From positions 1 to 43,729 of the forward strand of contig JAJFGL010000042.1 of assembly GCA_021776135.1 (NCBI GenBank): 43,729 nt of DNA. Reading direction: 5' to 3'. The position numbers were made by a program, and so were the translations under genes. The stretch comes from Kiloniellaceae bacterium. Lineage in GTDB: Bacteria; Pseudomonadota; Alphaproteobacteria; Kiloniellales; J153. Positions within the stretch are counted from its first letter, which is position 1. Each line of letters starts with the position of its first letter. Under the pieces are notes generated by a model. That model saw nothing but the letters and a program-made list of their open reading frames with translations, had not been told where the DNA came from and ran no database searches. Positions 15,327 through 23,491 of the stretch are shown here, piece after piece.

Positions 15327-16468
15327 TTCGACTCGGCGGCCCGCTTCTGGGTGAAGAGGAACTGCATGCCATTCGGGCGGTGCTGGCTTCGGGTCAGTTA
15401 GTTCAGGCTGGCGAGGTCGCGGCTTTCGAAGCTGCCCTATCCGAGTATCTGGGCGCGCCCGCTGTGGCCGTCAGCAGCGGCACCGCAGCCTTGCATCTAG
15501 CTCTCTTGAGTATGGGTATTGGGCCTGGTGATCTCGTTGTCGTCCCGGCCTTTTCGTGGCCGGCGACAGCCAATGTCGTGGAGACGGTCGGCGCGCAGCC
15601 TGTCTTCGTCGACATAGATAAGAATGCTTTCAACCTCGATCCGGGTGCCCTTGCCGCAACGTTGGAGCGTCTATGTGGAACGGCGGAGACCCGCCGCCGA
15701 CTGCGCGCCGTGATTGTGGTCCACGCCTTCGGGGCCATTGGCGACATGGCGGCAGTCGCGGCGTTGTGTAAGGGGTATGGCGTGCCCCTGATCGAGGACG
15801 CCGCATGTGCTCTCGGCTCGACCCAGGCCGGACGCAAGCCGGGAAGCTGGGGTGAGATGGCCTGTTTCAGTTTCCATCCGCGCAAGCTCATGACGACTGC
15901 CGAGGGCGGCGCCGTGGTATGTTCCGATCCAGCTCAGATCGCCCGCGTGAAGTCTTTGCGGAACCACGGGCTGGATTCATTGGCCGACATGCCGGATTTT
16001 ATCTTGCCAGGCTTGAACTACCGGATGAGCGAGGTCCACGCTGCCATTGGCCGCTGCCAGCTCGCGCGGCTTGAGGCGTTAGTGGTCCAGCGGAGGCGTC
16101 AGGCCGAAGCGTACAGTGCGCTGATTTTGCCACAGGGTGTGCTGGCGCAAGCAGTGCGGGAGGATTGCCGGCACAATGTGCAGTCCTATGTCGTCCGCCT
16201 CCCGGTCAGTGATGCCGGACAGCGCGATAAAGTAATCGCCAAAATGCGCCAGCGCGATATAGAGACGACGATCGGCACCTGGCATATTCCACTGACCAGC
16301 TATTACCGACGGCGTTATAACTATGGCGTTGGCGACTTCTCCGCTACAGACCGGGTATTCTCGACCGCGCTAACCCTGCCGCTGTCGGCGGCAATCACCG
16401 AGACCGAGCAGCAAATGGTCATCGCTGCATTGTCCGAGACGCTGCAAGCTATTTTAGGCGTGGCGTGA
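15323..16468 (+). CDS. DegT/DnrJ/EryC1 PLP sugar aminotransferase (381 aa)
   Basis: Family features in order: MIRLGGPLLGEEEL, VSSGTAALHLALL (PLP phosphate), VPAFSWPATANVV, LIEDAACALGS (ring-stacking Asp159) and Schiff-base Lys188 in FHPRKLMTTAEGG. It transfers the amino group of glutamate to a keto sugar nucleotide. It is coupled by ATGA to the upstream SDR and by GTGA to the downstream methyltransferase, so the three probably make or decorate one unusual amino sugar. It is clearly different from the wbpE-type paralogue at 7952. The sugar position aminated cannot be told. Confidence 0.85.
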   Translation: MIRLGGPLLGEEELHAIRAVLASGQLVQAGEVAAFEAALSEYLGAPAVAVSSGTAALHLALLSMGIGPGDLVVVPAFSWPATANVVETVGAQPVFVDIDKNAFNLDPGALAATLERLCGTAETRRRLRAVIVVHAFGAIGDMAAVAALCKGYGVPLIEDAACALGSTQAGRKPGSWGEMACFSFHPRKLMTTAEGGAVVCSDPAQIARVKSLRNHGLDSLADMPDFILPGLNYRMSEVHAAIGRCQLARLEALVVQRRRQAEAYSALILPQGVLAQAVREDCRHNVQSYVVRLPVSDAGQRDKVIAKMRQRDIETTIGTWHIPLTSYYRRRYNYGVGDFSATDRVFSTALTLPLSAAITETEQQMVIAALSETLQAILGVA

Positions 16469-17412
16469 CTTTGGTAGGCTTGCGTACCAGATTCCTCCGA
16501 CCGATCAAGTCGATGGGAGTTCGCGCTTTGCCCACGCTCGCGCGCGTGTTGGAGACGAAGTTCGGATTTCATCTAATCCGGCGCCATTACTACTCGCCGG
16601 TGCCCGACGCCGCCGACCTTGGTCCCGGCTATTGGGATGAGATTTCGAGCATGCCCGGCGTGGACTTGGGTCTCGATCGCGGGATGACCTTTCTCAAGGA
16701 CGTCGTGCCTAAGCATATCGCCGGTTTCCGGAACCGGTTTCCTCTACATCGGACTGCGGCAGAGGATTTCTTTCTGATCAACGGCACCTATATGGCGGTC
16801 GATGCCCATATCTATTGGTGCTTGATTCACCACCACAAGCCGCGGCGGATCATAGAGATCGGCGCCCATGCATCGACGATGGTGTCGACTGCCGCCACCG
16901 CATCCATGAAGGCGCAAACTGGCCGAGACTGCCTGATCCGGGCCATCGAGCCCTATCCGAGCGATTTTTTGCGGCGCGAAGATGGTCGCTCGATTTCGTT
17001 GATAGTTAAGAAAGTGCAAGAAGTGCCGCTTGACTTGTTTCAGGATCTCGATGCTGGGGACATTCTGTTCATCGATAGCACCCACGTTCTGCGCGAAGGC
17101 TCCGACGTGCAGTACGAATATCTTGAGGTTCTGCCCCGGCTGAAGCCGGGCGTTCTGGTTCATGTTCACGATATTTCTTTGCCGCGGCGCTATCCGAAAG
17201 TGTACTTCGACAATCAGCTATTCTGGAATGAGCAGTACTTGCTACAGGCGTTCTTAGCGTTTAATAGCCGGTTCGATGTCGTGTGGGCAGGCAACGCCAT
17301 GATGCTGGCGCATCCCGGGCCGATGCTACAGGGCTTCCCGGAAATCGAAGACATGAGAGCGGTCTATCTCTCTTCGGAACCTACCGCGTTTTGGATGCAG
17401 GTGAAGCAGTGA
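16465..17412 (+). CDS. Class I SAM-dependent methyltransferase (315 aa)
   Basis: The core lies at about residues 125-260: PRRIIEIGAHASTMVSTAA is motif I, AIEPYPSDFLRR the SAM ribose region, and DILFIDSTHVLREGSDVQYE the motif III/IV region. This resembles the Methyltransf_24/cephalosporin-hydroxylase-like group often seen in glycan loci. The first 120 residues are a family-specific cap with FLKDVVPKHIAGFRNRFP. The likely role is O-methylation of a sugar hydroxyl, possibly on the growing or terminal glycan. GTG start overlaps the previous stop (GTGA). Exact acceptor unknown. Confidence 0.75.
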   Translation: MTLVGLRTRFLRPIKSMGVRALPTLARVLETKFGFHLIRRHYYSPVPDAADLGPGYWDEISSMPGVDLGLDRGMTFLKDVVPKHIAGFRNRFPLHRTAAEDFFLINGTYMAVDAHIYWCLIHHHKPRRIIEIGAHASTMVSTAATASMKAQTGRDCLIRAIEPYPSDFLRREDGRSISLIVKKVQEVPLDLFQDLDAGDILFIDSTHVLREGSDVQYEYLEVLPRLKPGVLVHVHDISLPRRYPKVYFDNQLFWNEQYLLQAFLAFNSRFDVVWAGNAMMLAHPGPMLQGFPEIEDMRAVYLSSEPTAFWMQVKQ

Positions 17413-17439
17413 TGAACAGCCAGTTAAAATGAGACGGCA

Positions 17440-18318
17440 ATGAAAATCGTTATACTCGGTGCAGGCGGGATGCTGGGCCATCGCTTGCTGCAGGCGCTGC
17501 CGGAACACGGGCATGAGGTCGTCGGCACGATTCGCGGAGTTGCCGAGGAGTCGGCCGGCTTGAAGGGGCCGGCCGGGCCCCGGCTGATCGGTGGCATCTC
17601 GGCCGAGCCGGAAGGACTCGTTGAGCGGGTGTTGGATAGCGAGCGTCCGGATGTCGTGGTGAACTGCATCGGTGTGGTCAAGCAACTGGCCACGGCTAAC
17701 GACCCGCTAGTTGCCATACCGGTCAATACTCTGTTCCCTCACCGGCTGGCCCGCGCTTGCGCCCAACGCGGCGCGCGGATTATTCATTTCTCGACCGACT
17801 GCGTCTTCTCGGGCAGCGCCGGTCCGTATTCAGAGGCCTCCCCGCCGGATCCCCAGGACCTGTATGGCCGTAGCAAGCTGTTGGGCGAGATCAATGCGCC
17901 CAATGCCCTGACCCTGCGCACCTCGATTATTGGACACGAGATAGGCGACGGCGCGGGTTTGGTGTCATGGATCCTTCGTAACCGGGGTAACCGGGTATCC
18001 GGGTTCGCGCGCGCGCTCTACACCGGCATCACCACCGATTTCATGGCGCAGGTGCTGATTCGCTTGATTGCCGATTTTCCGGAACTCTGCGGAGTCTGGC
18101 ACCTTTCGGCCGGTCCGATCAGCAAATACGATCTAATATGCTTGATCAACGAGATCTACGACTTGGACCTGACGATAAACCGGGACGAAGCGTATGTCTG
18201 TGATCGTCGGCTTGACAGCGGCATGTTTCGCCGCAGGACAGGGGTGATGCCTCCATCTTGGCGGAAAATGTTGGAAGAAATGAACGAAAATTACCAACGA
18301 TTTAAACTGGATAACTAA
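17440..18318 (+). CDS. RmlD-like NDP-4-keto-sugar reductase (292 aa)
   Basis: GAGGMLGHRLLQAL binds NAD(P)H; VNCIGVVKQL, HFSTDCVFSG and the catalytic YGRSK (Tyr142, Lys146) mark the dTDP-4-dehydrorhamnose reductase family. The length of 292 lacks the C-terminal cupin domain of FnlB/CapF (about 370 residues), so it is closer in architecture to WbvR of the UDP-L-QuiNAc pathway. Beside it are a CapE/WbvB-type dehydratase-epimerase and a 2-epimerase, the remaining two steps. Together they would convert UDP-GlcNAc to UDP-L-RhaNAc and then UDP-L-QuiNAc. The start is the ATG at 17440, after a 27-base gap. Confidence 0.78.
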   Translation: MKIVILGAGGMLGHRLLQALPEHGHEVVGTIRGVAEESAGLKGPAGPRLIGGISAEPEGLVERVLDSERPDVVVNCIGVVKQLATANDPLVAIPVNTLFPHRLARACAQRGARIIHFSTDCVFSGSAGPYSEASPPDPQDLYGRSKLLGEINAPNALTLRTSIIGHEIGDGAGLVSWILRNRGNRVSGFARALYTGITTDFMAQVLIRLIADFPELCGVWHLSAGPISKYDLICLINEIYDLDLTINRDEAYVCDRRLDSGMFRRRTGVMPPSWRKMLEEMNENYQRFKLDN

Positions 18319-18321
18319 ATA

Positions 18322-19392
18322 ATGATAGCCGATCTCACGGGCAAGCGTGTTCTTATCACCGGTGGAACAGGTTCCCTCGGCAAGGTGCTATTGCGCCGGC
18401 TTCTGAGCGGACAGGCCGGCGAGGTAGAGCGCGTCGCTATTCTATCTCGGGACGAAGCGAAGCAGCACCAACTCCGCCTGGAGTACCTGCACCGCAATAA
18501 CCCAACAGACGACATCGTTTATCACAATGTTCGAGAGCGGTTGTCCTTTCACATCGGTGATGTGCGTGACCCAGCCAGCTTGTCTGGACCATTGCGAAAC
18601 GCCGACATCGTGTTCAACGCCGCCGCCCTCAAGCAGGTGCCCACGTGTGAGTATTTCCCGTCCGAGGCGGTGATGACCAACATTATCGGCGCCAACAATA
18701 TTGTTCGGGTGATCCGCGAGCAGAACCTCCCGGTCGAGACTGTCGTCGGCGTTTCGACTGACAAGGCCGTGCAGCCCGTGAACGTCATGGGCATGACCAA
18801 GGCGCTGCAGGAACGAATCTTTATGGCCGCCAATCTGGATGCGCCCAATACGCGATTCGTCCTGGTCCGTTATGGCAATGTGCTTGCCTCGCGTGGTTCG
18901 GTCATCCCCTATTTTCACGAGCGAATTCGCGCCGGTCAGCCGATCACGATCACTGACGAGCGGATGACGCGCTTCCTGCTGAGCCTCGAAGACGCCGTGG
19001 ATGTCGTCCTGGCTGCCGTCGCGCACGGCCAACGAAGTGAAACTTATATCCCTCGTGTGCCGGCTGCCCGCATCACCGACGTGGCGCGCGCACTGATTGG
19101 TGACCGACAAATCCCGACAGAAATTACAGGTATTCGGCCGGGCGAGAAATTGCATGAATGCCTTGTGTCGGGCGAGGAATCGATCAGGACCCACGTCCGC
19201 GGCAACTACTATGTGATAGCCCCCATACTACCTGAGTTGATGGACGGCCGGAACTACGAGGGCGAACCGCTTGATCATCCCTATATGTCCAATGACGATT
19301 TGCTAGACTTCGACGGTACCCAGGCGCTGCTAGAGCGCCACCGCCTTATGGTCGACGACGAGCTTCAACTGGAGGGTGAAATCCTGCGATGA
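18322..19392 (+). CDS. UDP-GlcNAc 4,6-dehydratase/5-epimerase, CapE/WbvB type (356 aa)
   Basis: Extended SDR: ITGGTGSLGKVLLRRLL, FNAAALKQVPTCEY, VSTDKAVQPVNVMGMTKALQ. The usual catalytic tyrosine of YxxxK is Met here (MGMTK), which is exactly what CapE/WbjB-type enzymes of the L-FucNAc and L-QuiNAc pathways show, and separates this from FlaA1/PseB (Y retained). FLLSLEDAVDVVLAA and RPGEKLHECLVSGEE are also typical. It dehydrates C4/C6 and epimerises C5 (and C3) of UDP-GlcNAc. Three bases separate it from the reductase gene and it overlaps the 2-epimerase gene as ATGA. Confidence 0.85.
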   Translation: MIADLTGKRVLITGGTGSLGKVLLRRLLSGQAGEVERVAILSRDEAKQHQLRLEYLHRNNPTDDIVYHNVRERLSFHIGDVRDPASLSGPLRNADIVFNAAALKQVPTCEYFPSEAVMTNIIGANNIVRVIREQNLPVETVVGVSTDKAVQPVNVMGMTKALQERIFMAANLDAPNTRFVLVRYGNVLASRGSVIPYFHERIRAGQPITITDERMTRFLLSLEDAVDVVLAAVAHGQRSETYIPRVPAARITDVARALIGDRQIPTEITGIRPGEKLHECLVSGEESIRTHVRGNYYVIAPILPELMDGRNYEGEPLDHPYMSNDDLLDFDGTQALLERHRLMVDDELQLEGEILR

Positions 19393-20483
19393 AGATCGCG
19401 ACCATCCTCGGCACCCGGCCGGAGATCATCCGGCTGTCGCTTTTGATCGGCAAGCTGGACAAAGTCGTCGACCACGTTTTGGCCCATACCGGTCAAAACT
19501 ACGATCCCAAGCTGTCCGACGAATTTTTCAGCCAGCTAAAAGTGCGCCGGCCTGACATCCATTTCGGCGTCGATACCAGCCGCGCGGGTCGGCAAATTGG
19601 CCAGATCTTGGAACATGCCGAAGATATGTTCCGCCGTGAGCGGCCTGACAGATTGCTTCTGCTGGGTGACACCAACTCGGCCCTGTCGGCCATCATGGCG
19701 AAACGTCTTGGCATACCTGTCTTTCACATGGAGGCGGGTAACCGTTGCTACGACGACCGGGTGCCCGAGGAGGTCAATCGGCGGATCGTCGACCACTGCT
19801 CCGACATTCTTATGCCTTACACTCAGCGTAGCCGCGAAAATCTGCTGAGAGAAGGCATTCCCGGCCACCGAATCTTCGTCACCGGAAACCCGATCGGCGA
19901 GGTGATTGCCGCCCATGATCCGCAGATCCGGGCGTCGGACGTGCTAAGACGGTTGAGGCTGACTGAGAAGAAATACTTTCTCGTGACCATGCATCGCGCC
20001 GAGAACGTCGACGTAGAGGAACGTCTGCGAGTCTTTGTTGACGCCTTCTCGCGTCTGGCTGCCGATTATGCCATGCCGGTGATTGTCAGCACGCACCCGC
20101 GCACCCGTGACCGAATGAAACGATCTGCGAACCTTATAGTGGGTGACGGTGTGGAATTCGCGGAGCCCTTCGGCTTCTTCGATTTCGTTAACCTGGAGCG
20201 TAATGCTTTTTGCGTCCTATCCGACAGCGGCACAGTGCAGGAGGAATGCGCCCTATTCGGAGTCCCCAATGTCACGATACGTGACGTGACCGAACGGCCG
20301 GAGACTCTGGATTGCGGCTCTAACTATATCAGCGGTGCCGACATGCGGAGTATCTTACGTGGTGTTGCCCTGGTGACTGGTGATACGGCGAAATGGACCC
20401 CGCCACCAGAATATATGGCCACAAATGTCGGCGATACCGTACTGCGGATCGTCACTAGTCACATCCACGGCCTCTCCGGTTAA
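19389..20483 (+). CDS. UDP-N-acetyl-L-sugar 2-epimerase, WbvD/FnlC/WbpI family (364 aa)
   Basis: Non-hydrolysing UDP-GlcNAc 2-epimerase fold: TILGTRPEIIRLS, HTGQNYDPKLSDEFF, GDTNSALSA, HMEAGNRCYDDRVPEEVNRR, MHRAENV, STHPRTRDR and SDSGTVQEEC. The AGNRCYDDRVPEE form is that of the subgroup acting on modified sugars (FnlC, WbjD, WbvD, WbpI) rather than housekeeping WecB. Position after the dehydratase and reductase genes suggests the last step to UDP-L-QuiNAc; action on UDP-GlcNAc(3NAc)A to give the ManNAc(3NAc)A form (WbpI reaction) is the alternative, because wbpB/D/E types are also in the locus. Confidence 0.83.
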   Translation: MKIATILGTRPEIIRLSLLIGKLDKVVDHVLAHTGQNYDPKLSDEFFSQLKVRRPDIHFGVDTSRAGRQIGQILEHAEDMFRRERPDRLLLLGDTNSALSAIMAKRLGIPVFHMEAGNRCYDDRVPEEVNRRIVDHCSDILMPYTQRSRENLLREGIPGHRIFVTGNPIGEVIAAHDPQIRASDVLRRLRLTEKKYFLVTMHRAENVDVEERLRVFVDAFSRLAADYAMPVIVSTHPRTRDRMKRSANLIVGDGVEFAEPFGFFDFVNLERNAFCVLSDSGTVQEECALFGVPNVTIRDVTERPETLDCGSNYISGADMRSILRGVALVTGDTAKWTPPPEYMATNVGDTVLRIVTSHIHGLSG

Positions 20484-20492
20484 TTCAGGCGC

Positions 20493-21473
20493 ATGTCGGC
20501 ACAGGAGAAAGCGCGCGTCGCTGTGGTGACACCCGTCTACAACGGGCGGGCCTATATATCTGAGACGGTCGATAGCGTGCTCGCACAGATGGACGAGCCC
20601 GAGTCGATCTCTCCCTGTGAATATGTTGTTGTTGACGATGGCTCGACCGACGGTACTGGCGATTTCCTAGCCAACCGCTACGGGAACCGGATCCGGCTCA
20701 TCCGTCAGCAAAATGGGGGCGAGGTAGATGCCGTTAATCGCGGGGTGGCCGAGGCGTCATCGGACATCGTTGGGATAGTCAATGCCGACGATCCGGTGCG
20801 TCCCGGCTTGCTTCGAGCCGCCGTCACGATGTTGGAAGCGGACGCGGGCCTTGTCGCCGTTTATCCGGATTGGGAAATGATCAACGAAAATAGTGTTCCC
20901 GTTCGTACTGTCACGACGCACGATTTCGACCTGCGTGTCCATCTTGAGCAGCACCTATGCCTACCCGGACCGGGTGCCTTCTTCCGCCTTTCCGCTCTCA
21001 ACGGCGACCCGGTCCGCAATCCTCGTTTCCCTTTTACCAGCGACTACGAGATGTGGCTGCGTCTTGCCTTGAGGGGGCGCATTGCCCGTATTCCGCAGGT
21101 GCTCGCGACATGGCGGCTGCACCGGGACGGTACCAGTCAGTCGGGCCGCAATCGGCAAATGGCGGCAAACAAGGTCGATATGGCCACGGCATTTTTCAGT
21201 CGGCATGATCTACCGGCGTCAGTGCGCCCCTGGCGGCGGCAGGCGCTGGCCTCGGCACTCTATTGCGCCGGCTTATTAGCGATTCACGACCCGGCGGTAC
21301 CCGGCCGGCGGTACCTGTTACGCAGCCTCGCCTTCAGCCCTTTTTGGCCGAGACATTTCACCGCGGAACGCCAGCGGTCGTGGACGCATATTCTCTACGT
21401 GATGTGCCAGCCGCTCAGCCGCTGGCTTTATCGCGCCGCAGTGGGGCGCGGCTTGGCCCGGGACCGGCTGTGA
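20493..21473 (+). CDS. Glycosyltransferase family 2 (326 aa)
   Basis: GT-A fold: VAVVTPVYNGRAYISETVDS, VVDDGSTDGTGDF (UDP binding), NRGVAEASSDIVGIVNADD with the metal-binding DxD-like NADD, and TSDYEMWLRLAL carrying the general-base ED-like region. It inverts configuration on transfer from a nucleotide sugar to the glycan at the cytoplasmic membrane. The C-terminal 80 residues are basic and partly amphipathic (YLLRSLAFSPFWPRHF), probably membrane-associating. Nine bases after the 2-epimerase gene; overlaps the next gene as GTGA. Confidence 0.87.
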   Translation: MSAQEKARVAVVTPVYNGRAYISETVDSVLAQMDEPESISPCEYVVVDDGSTDGTGDFLANRYGNRIRLIRQQNGGEVDAVNRGVAEASSDIVGIVNADDPVRPGLLRAAVTMLEADAGLVAVYPDWEMINENSVPVRTVTTHDFDLRVHLEQHLCLPGPGAFFRLSALNGDPVRNPRFPFTSDYEMWLRLALRGRIARIPQVLATWRLHRDGTSQSGRNRQMAANKVDMATAFFSRHDLPASVRPWRRQALASALYCAGLLAIHDPAVPGRRYLLRSLAFSPFWPRHFTAERQRSWTHILYVMCQPLSRWLYRAAVGRGLARDRL

Positions 21474-22645
21474 GATCTATCGTGCTCGTGATCCCGTCAC
21501 TGACCATGGGCGGTGCCGAACGGGTGATCGTCACTTTGGCCAATGGTTTGGCGCAACGTGACTGGCGAGTATTTCTTGCCAGCCCATCCGGTTCAGGCGC
21601 GCTGCACGCCGAGTTATCGCCGGCGGTGGAGGTAGCGGACCTCGGCGTGGGACGTGTCGGCCGCTCGCTTGTGCCGCTTATAAGGTTTCTGGCGCGCCAC
21701 CCCCAGGCACTGGTTTTCTCAGCGATGACCCACATGAACGTCGTTACCCTGTTGGCCACCCGGCTAATCCGGCGTCACCCGGCCCCCGTTTGCGTGCAGG
21801 AAGTCGCCTTGTTCTCGCGCGGGCGTGAGGCCGATCCACCTGTGCGGGGCCGCTTGGCGCGCGCGCTGATGCGGGCCTTGTACCGCCGCGCCGACGCGGT
21901 GTTCTGCATCTCCCAGTGTGTCGCGGCAGAGGTCGCCGACCGACTAGGAAATGCTTCGCCACCTACAATGACGATCCCCAATCCTGTTGACCTCGCCGCG
22001 GTCCGGCGTGGCGCTGCCGCGCCATTGCCGCATCCCTGGCTGGCAGAATATTCTCGGGCGCAGGCGCCAATCCTGCTTGGGGTAGGGCGACTGGCCCCGG
22101 AGAAGGGATTCGAAGTTCTGCTGCGCGCCTTGGACAAGCTGCGTAGCGAGGGCGGGACACACCGGCTGTTGTTGATCGGTGACGGACTGCAGCGGCCTAG
22201 GTTGGAGGCGCTGGCAAGGCGACTAAGCCTCGATGACGAAGCGTTACAATTTGTAGGCGCTCAAACTAATCCCTGGGCCTACATGGCCCATGCCGATGCA
22301 GTGGTGGTGCCATCCCACGCGGAGGGCTTTGGGCTCGTACTCGTCGAAGCGATGGCCTGCGGATCCCAAGTCGTCAGCACCCGTTGTGGCGCGCCTGAAG
22401 AGATCCTCGAAGGCGGGCGGTGGGGCGAAATGGCGGTTCCCGGCGACTCCGACGAGCTGGCGTTGGCGGTGCGGCGCGCGCTTGCTGCTCCCCGCGATCC
22501 CTCGGATCTTAGGGCCGTGGCCGCCCGCTACGACGCCGAGACCGTGCTCGACCGCTACGCGGCCAGCCTGGCCTCGCTCGCCGGAGACCCCCAAGTTGGC
22601 CCGGCGGCCGGCGATACCGGGTTGCCGCGGCGCAACCTGCAATAA
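21470..22645 (+). CDS. Glycosyltransferase family 4 (391 aa)
   Basis: GT-B: IVLVIPSLTMGGAERVIVTL at the N-terminus contains the acceptor-side GGAER loop of GT4 enzymes. LLGVGRLAPEKGFEVLLRAL starts the donor domain, and SHAEGFGLVLVEAMACG is the E-x7-E motif. The alternative reading from 21263 runs through the preceding gene; GTG at 21470 overlapping its stop as GTGA gives a normal 391-residue enzyme and is preferred. The donor is probably one of the sugars made by this locus. It is the last transferase before the exporter genes. Confidence 0.87.
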   Translation: MRSIVLVIPSLTMGGAERVIVTLANGLAQRDWRVFLASPSGSGALHAELSPAVEVADLGVGRVGRSLVPLIRFLARHPQALVFSAMTHMNVVTLLATRLIRRHPAPVCVQEVALFSRGREADPPVRGRLARALMRALYRRADAVFCISQCVAAEVADRLGNASPPTMTIPNPVDLAAVRRGAAAPLPHPWLAEYSRAQAPILLGVGRLAPEKGFEVLLRALDKLRSEGGTHRLLLIGDGLQRPRLEALARRLSLDDEALQFVGAQTNPWAYMAHADAVVVPSHAEGFGLVLVEAMACGSQVVSTRCGAPEEILEGGRWGEMAVPGDSDELALAVRRALAAPRDPSDLRAVAARYDAETVLDRYAASLASLAGDPQVGPAAGDTGLPRRNLQ

Positions 22646-22678
22646 TATTGCTCCAAAATCACTGCGGATGATCGCGAC

Positions 22679-23491
22679 GTGCTGAACCCCCTCTGGTCCA
22701 TTCTAAGAACTCTAGCGAAGAATCGGCGTCTCCTAATGGAGATGGCCAAGCGCGACCTGTCCGACCGGTATTCGGGCCAGATCCTTGGCATGGCCTGGAG
22801 TTTCATACATCCAGTGGCTACGATCGGTGTGTTCCTGTTCATCTTCGGCGCCGTCTTCCAGGCCAAGGCGGCGAATGTCGGAGTGGATTTCCCGGCGGAT
22901 CACGCCGTCTACATGGTCAGTGGATTGATCCCTTGGCTGGTGGTGGCGGAAGTGATGTCGCGGGCAACGGCCTCCATCTCCGGTCAAGCCGCCTTGGTCA
23001 AGCAGGTGGTCTTCCCCTTGGAGATTCTTCCGGTGAAGATGGTTATGGCCACCCTGCCGACCATGATTATCGGTTTCGCCGGGCTGACCGCCTATGCGGC
23101 GATACGTTTCGGGACGCTGCCCGCGAGTTACCTGATGTTGCCGGCGGCAGCGGCCATCCTCTATGTCTTCCTGATCGGCGTAGCCTTCATGATTTCCGCG
23201 ATCGCGGTATTCTTTCGCGACCTAAAGGACATCGTCCAGCTTTACACGCTGCTGGGCCTGTATCTGGCGCCCATTTTCTATTTCATCGATTGGATACCGG
23301 AGAGTTTGCGGATCGTCGTGTACCTCAATCCGATCGCCTATTTCATTATGATCTTCCACGACTTGGCCTATTATGGGACGATCCAGTCGCCGTCGGCCTG
23401 GGGCGCCGCCACGGCGCTGTCCCTCCTCTCGGCCGTCCTGGGCGCGCTCCTCTTCAGCCGCCTCAAGCCGCATTTCGGGAGCTATCTGTGA
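22679..23491 (+). CDS. wzm: O-antigen/polysaccharide ABC exporter permease, Wzm
   Basis: Six hydrophobic segments in an ABC2-membrane protein of 270 residues. It begins with a cytoplasmic amphipathic stretch (MAKRDLSDRYSGQILGMAWS) typical of Wzm/KpsM/TagG-type exporters, and has FFRDLKDIVQLYTLLGLYLAPIFY-like features and the closing RLKPHFGSYL. With Wzt it forms the channel that moves the complete undecaprenyl-linked polysaccharide across the inner membrane. The start is GTG at 22679, since no ATG lies upstream in frame with a ribosome site. GTGA overlap couples it to wzt. No Wzy polymerase or Wzx flippase was seen, which agrees with ABC-dependent assembly. Confidence 0.92.
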   Translation: MLNPLWSILRTLAKNRRLLMEMAKRDLSDRYSGQILGMAWSFIHPVATIGVFLFIFGAVFQAKAANVGVDFPADHAVYMVSGLIPWLVVAEVMSRATASISGQAALVKQVVFPLEILPVKMVMATLPTMIIGFAGLTAYAAIRFGTLPASYLMLPAAAAILYVFLIGVAFMISAIAVFFRDLKDIVQLYTLLGLYLAPIFYFIDWIPESLRIVVYLNPIAYFIMIFHDLAYYGTIQSPSAWGAATALSLLSAVLGALLFSRLKPHFGSYL

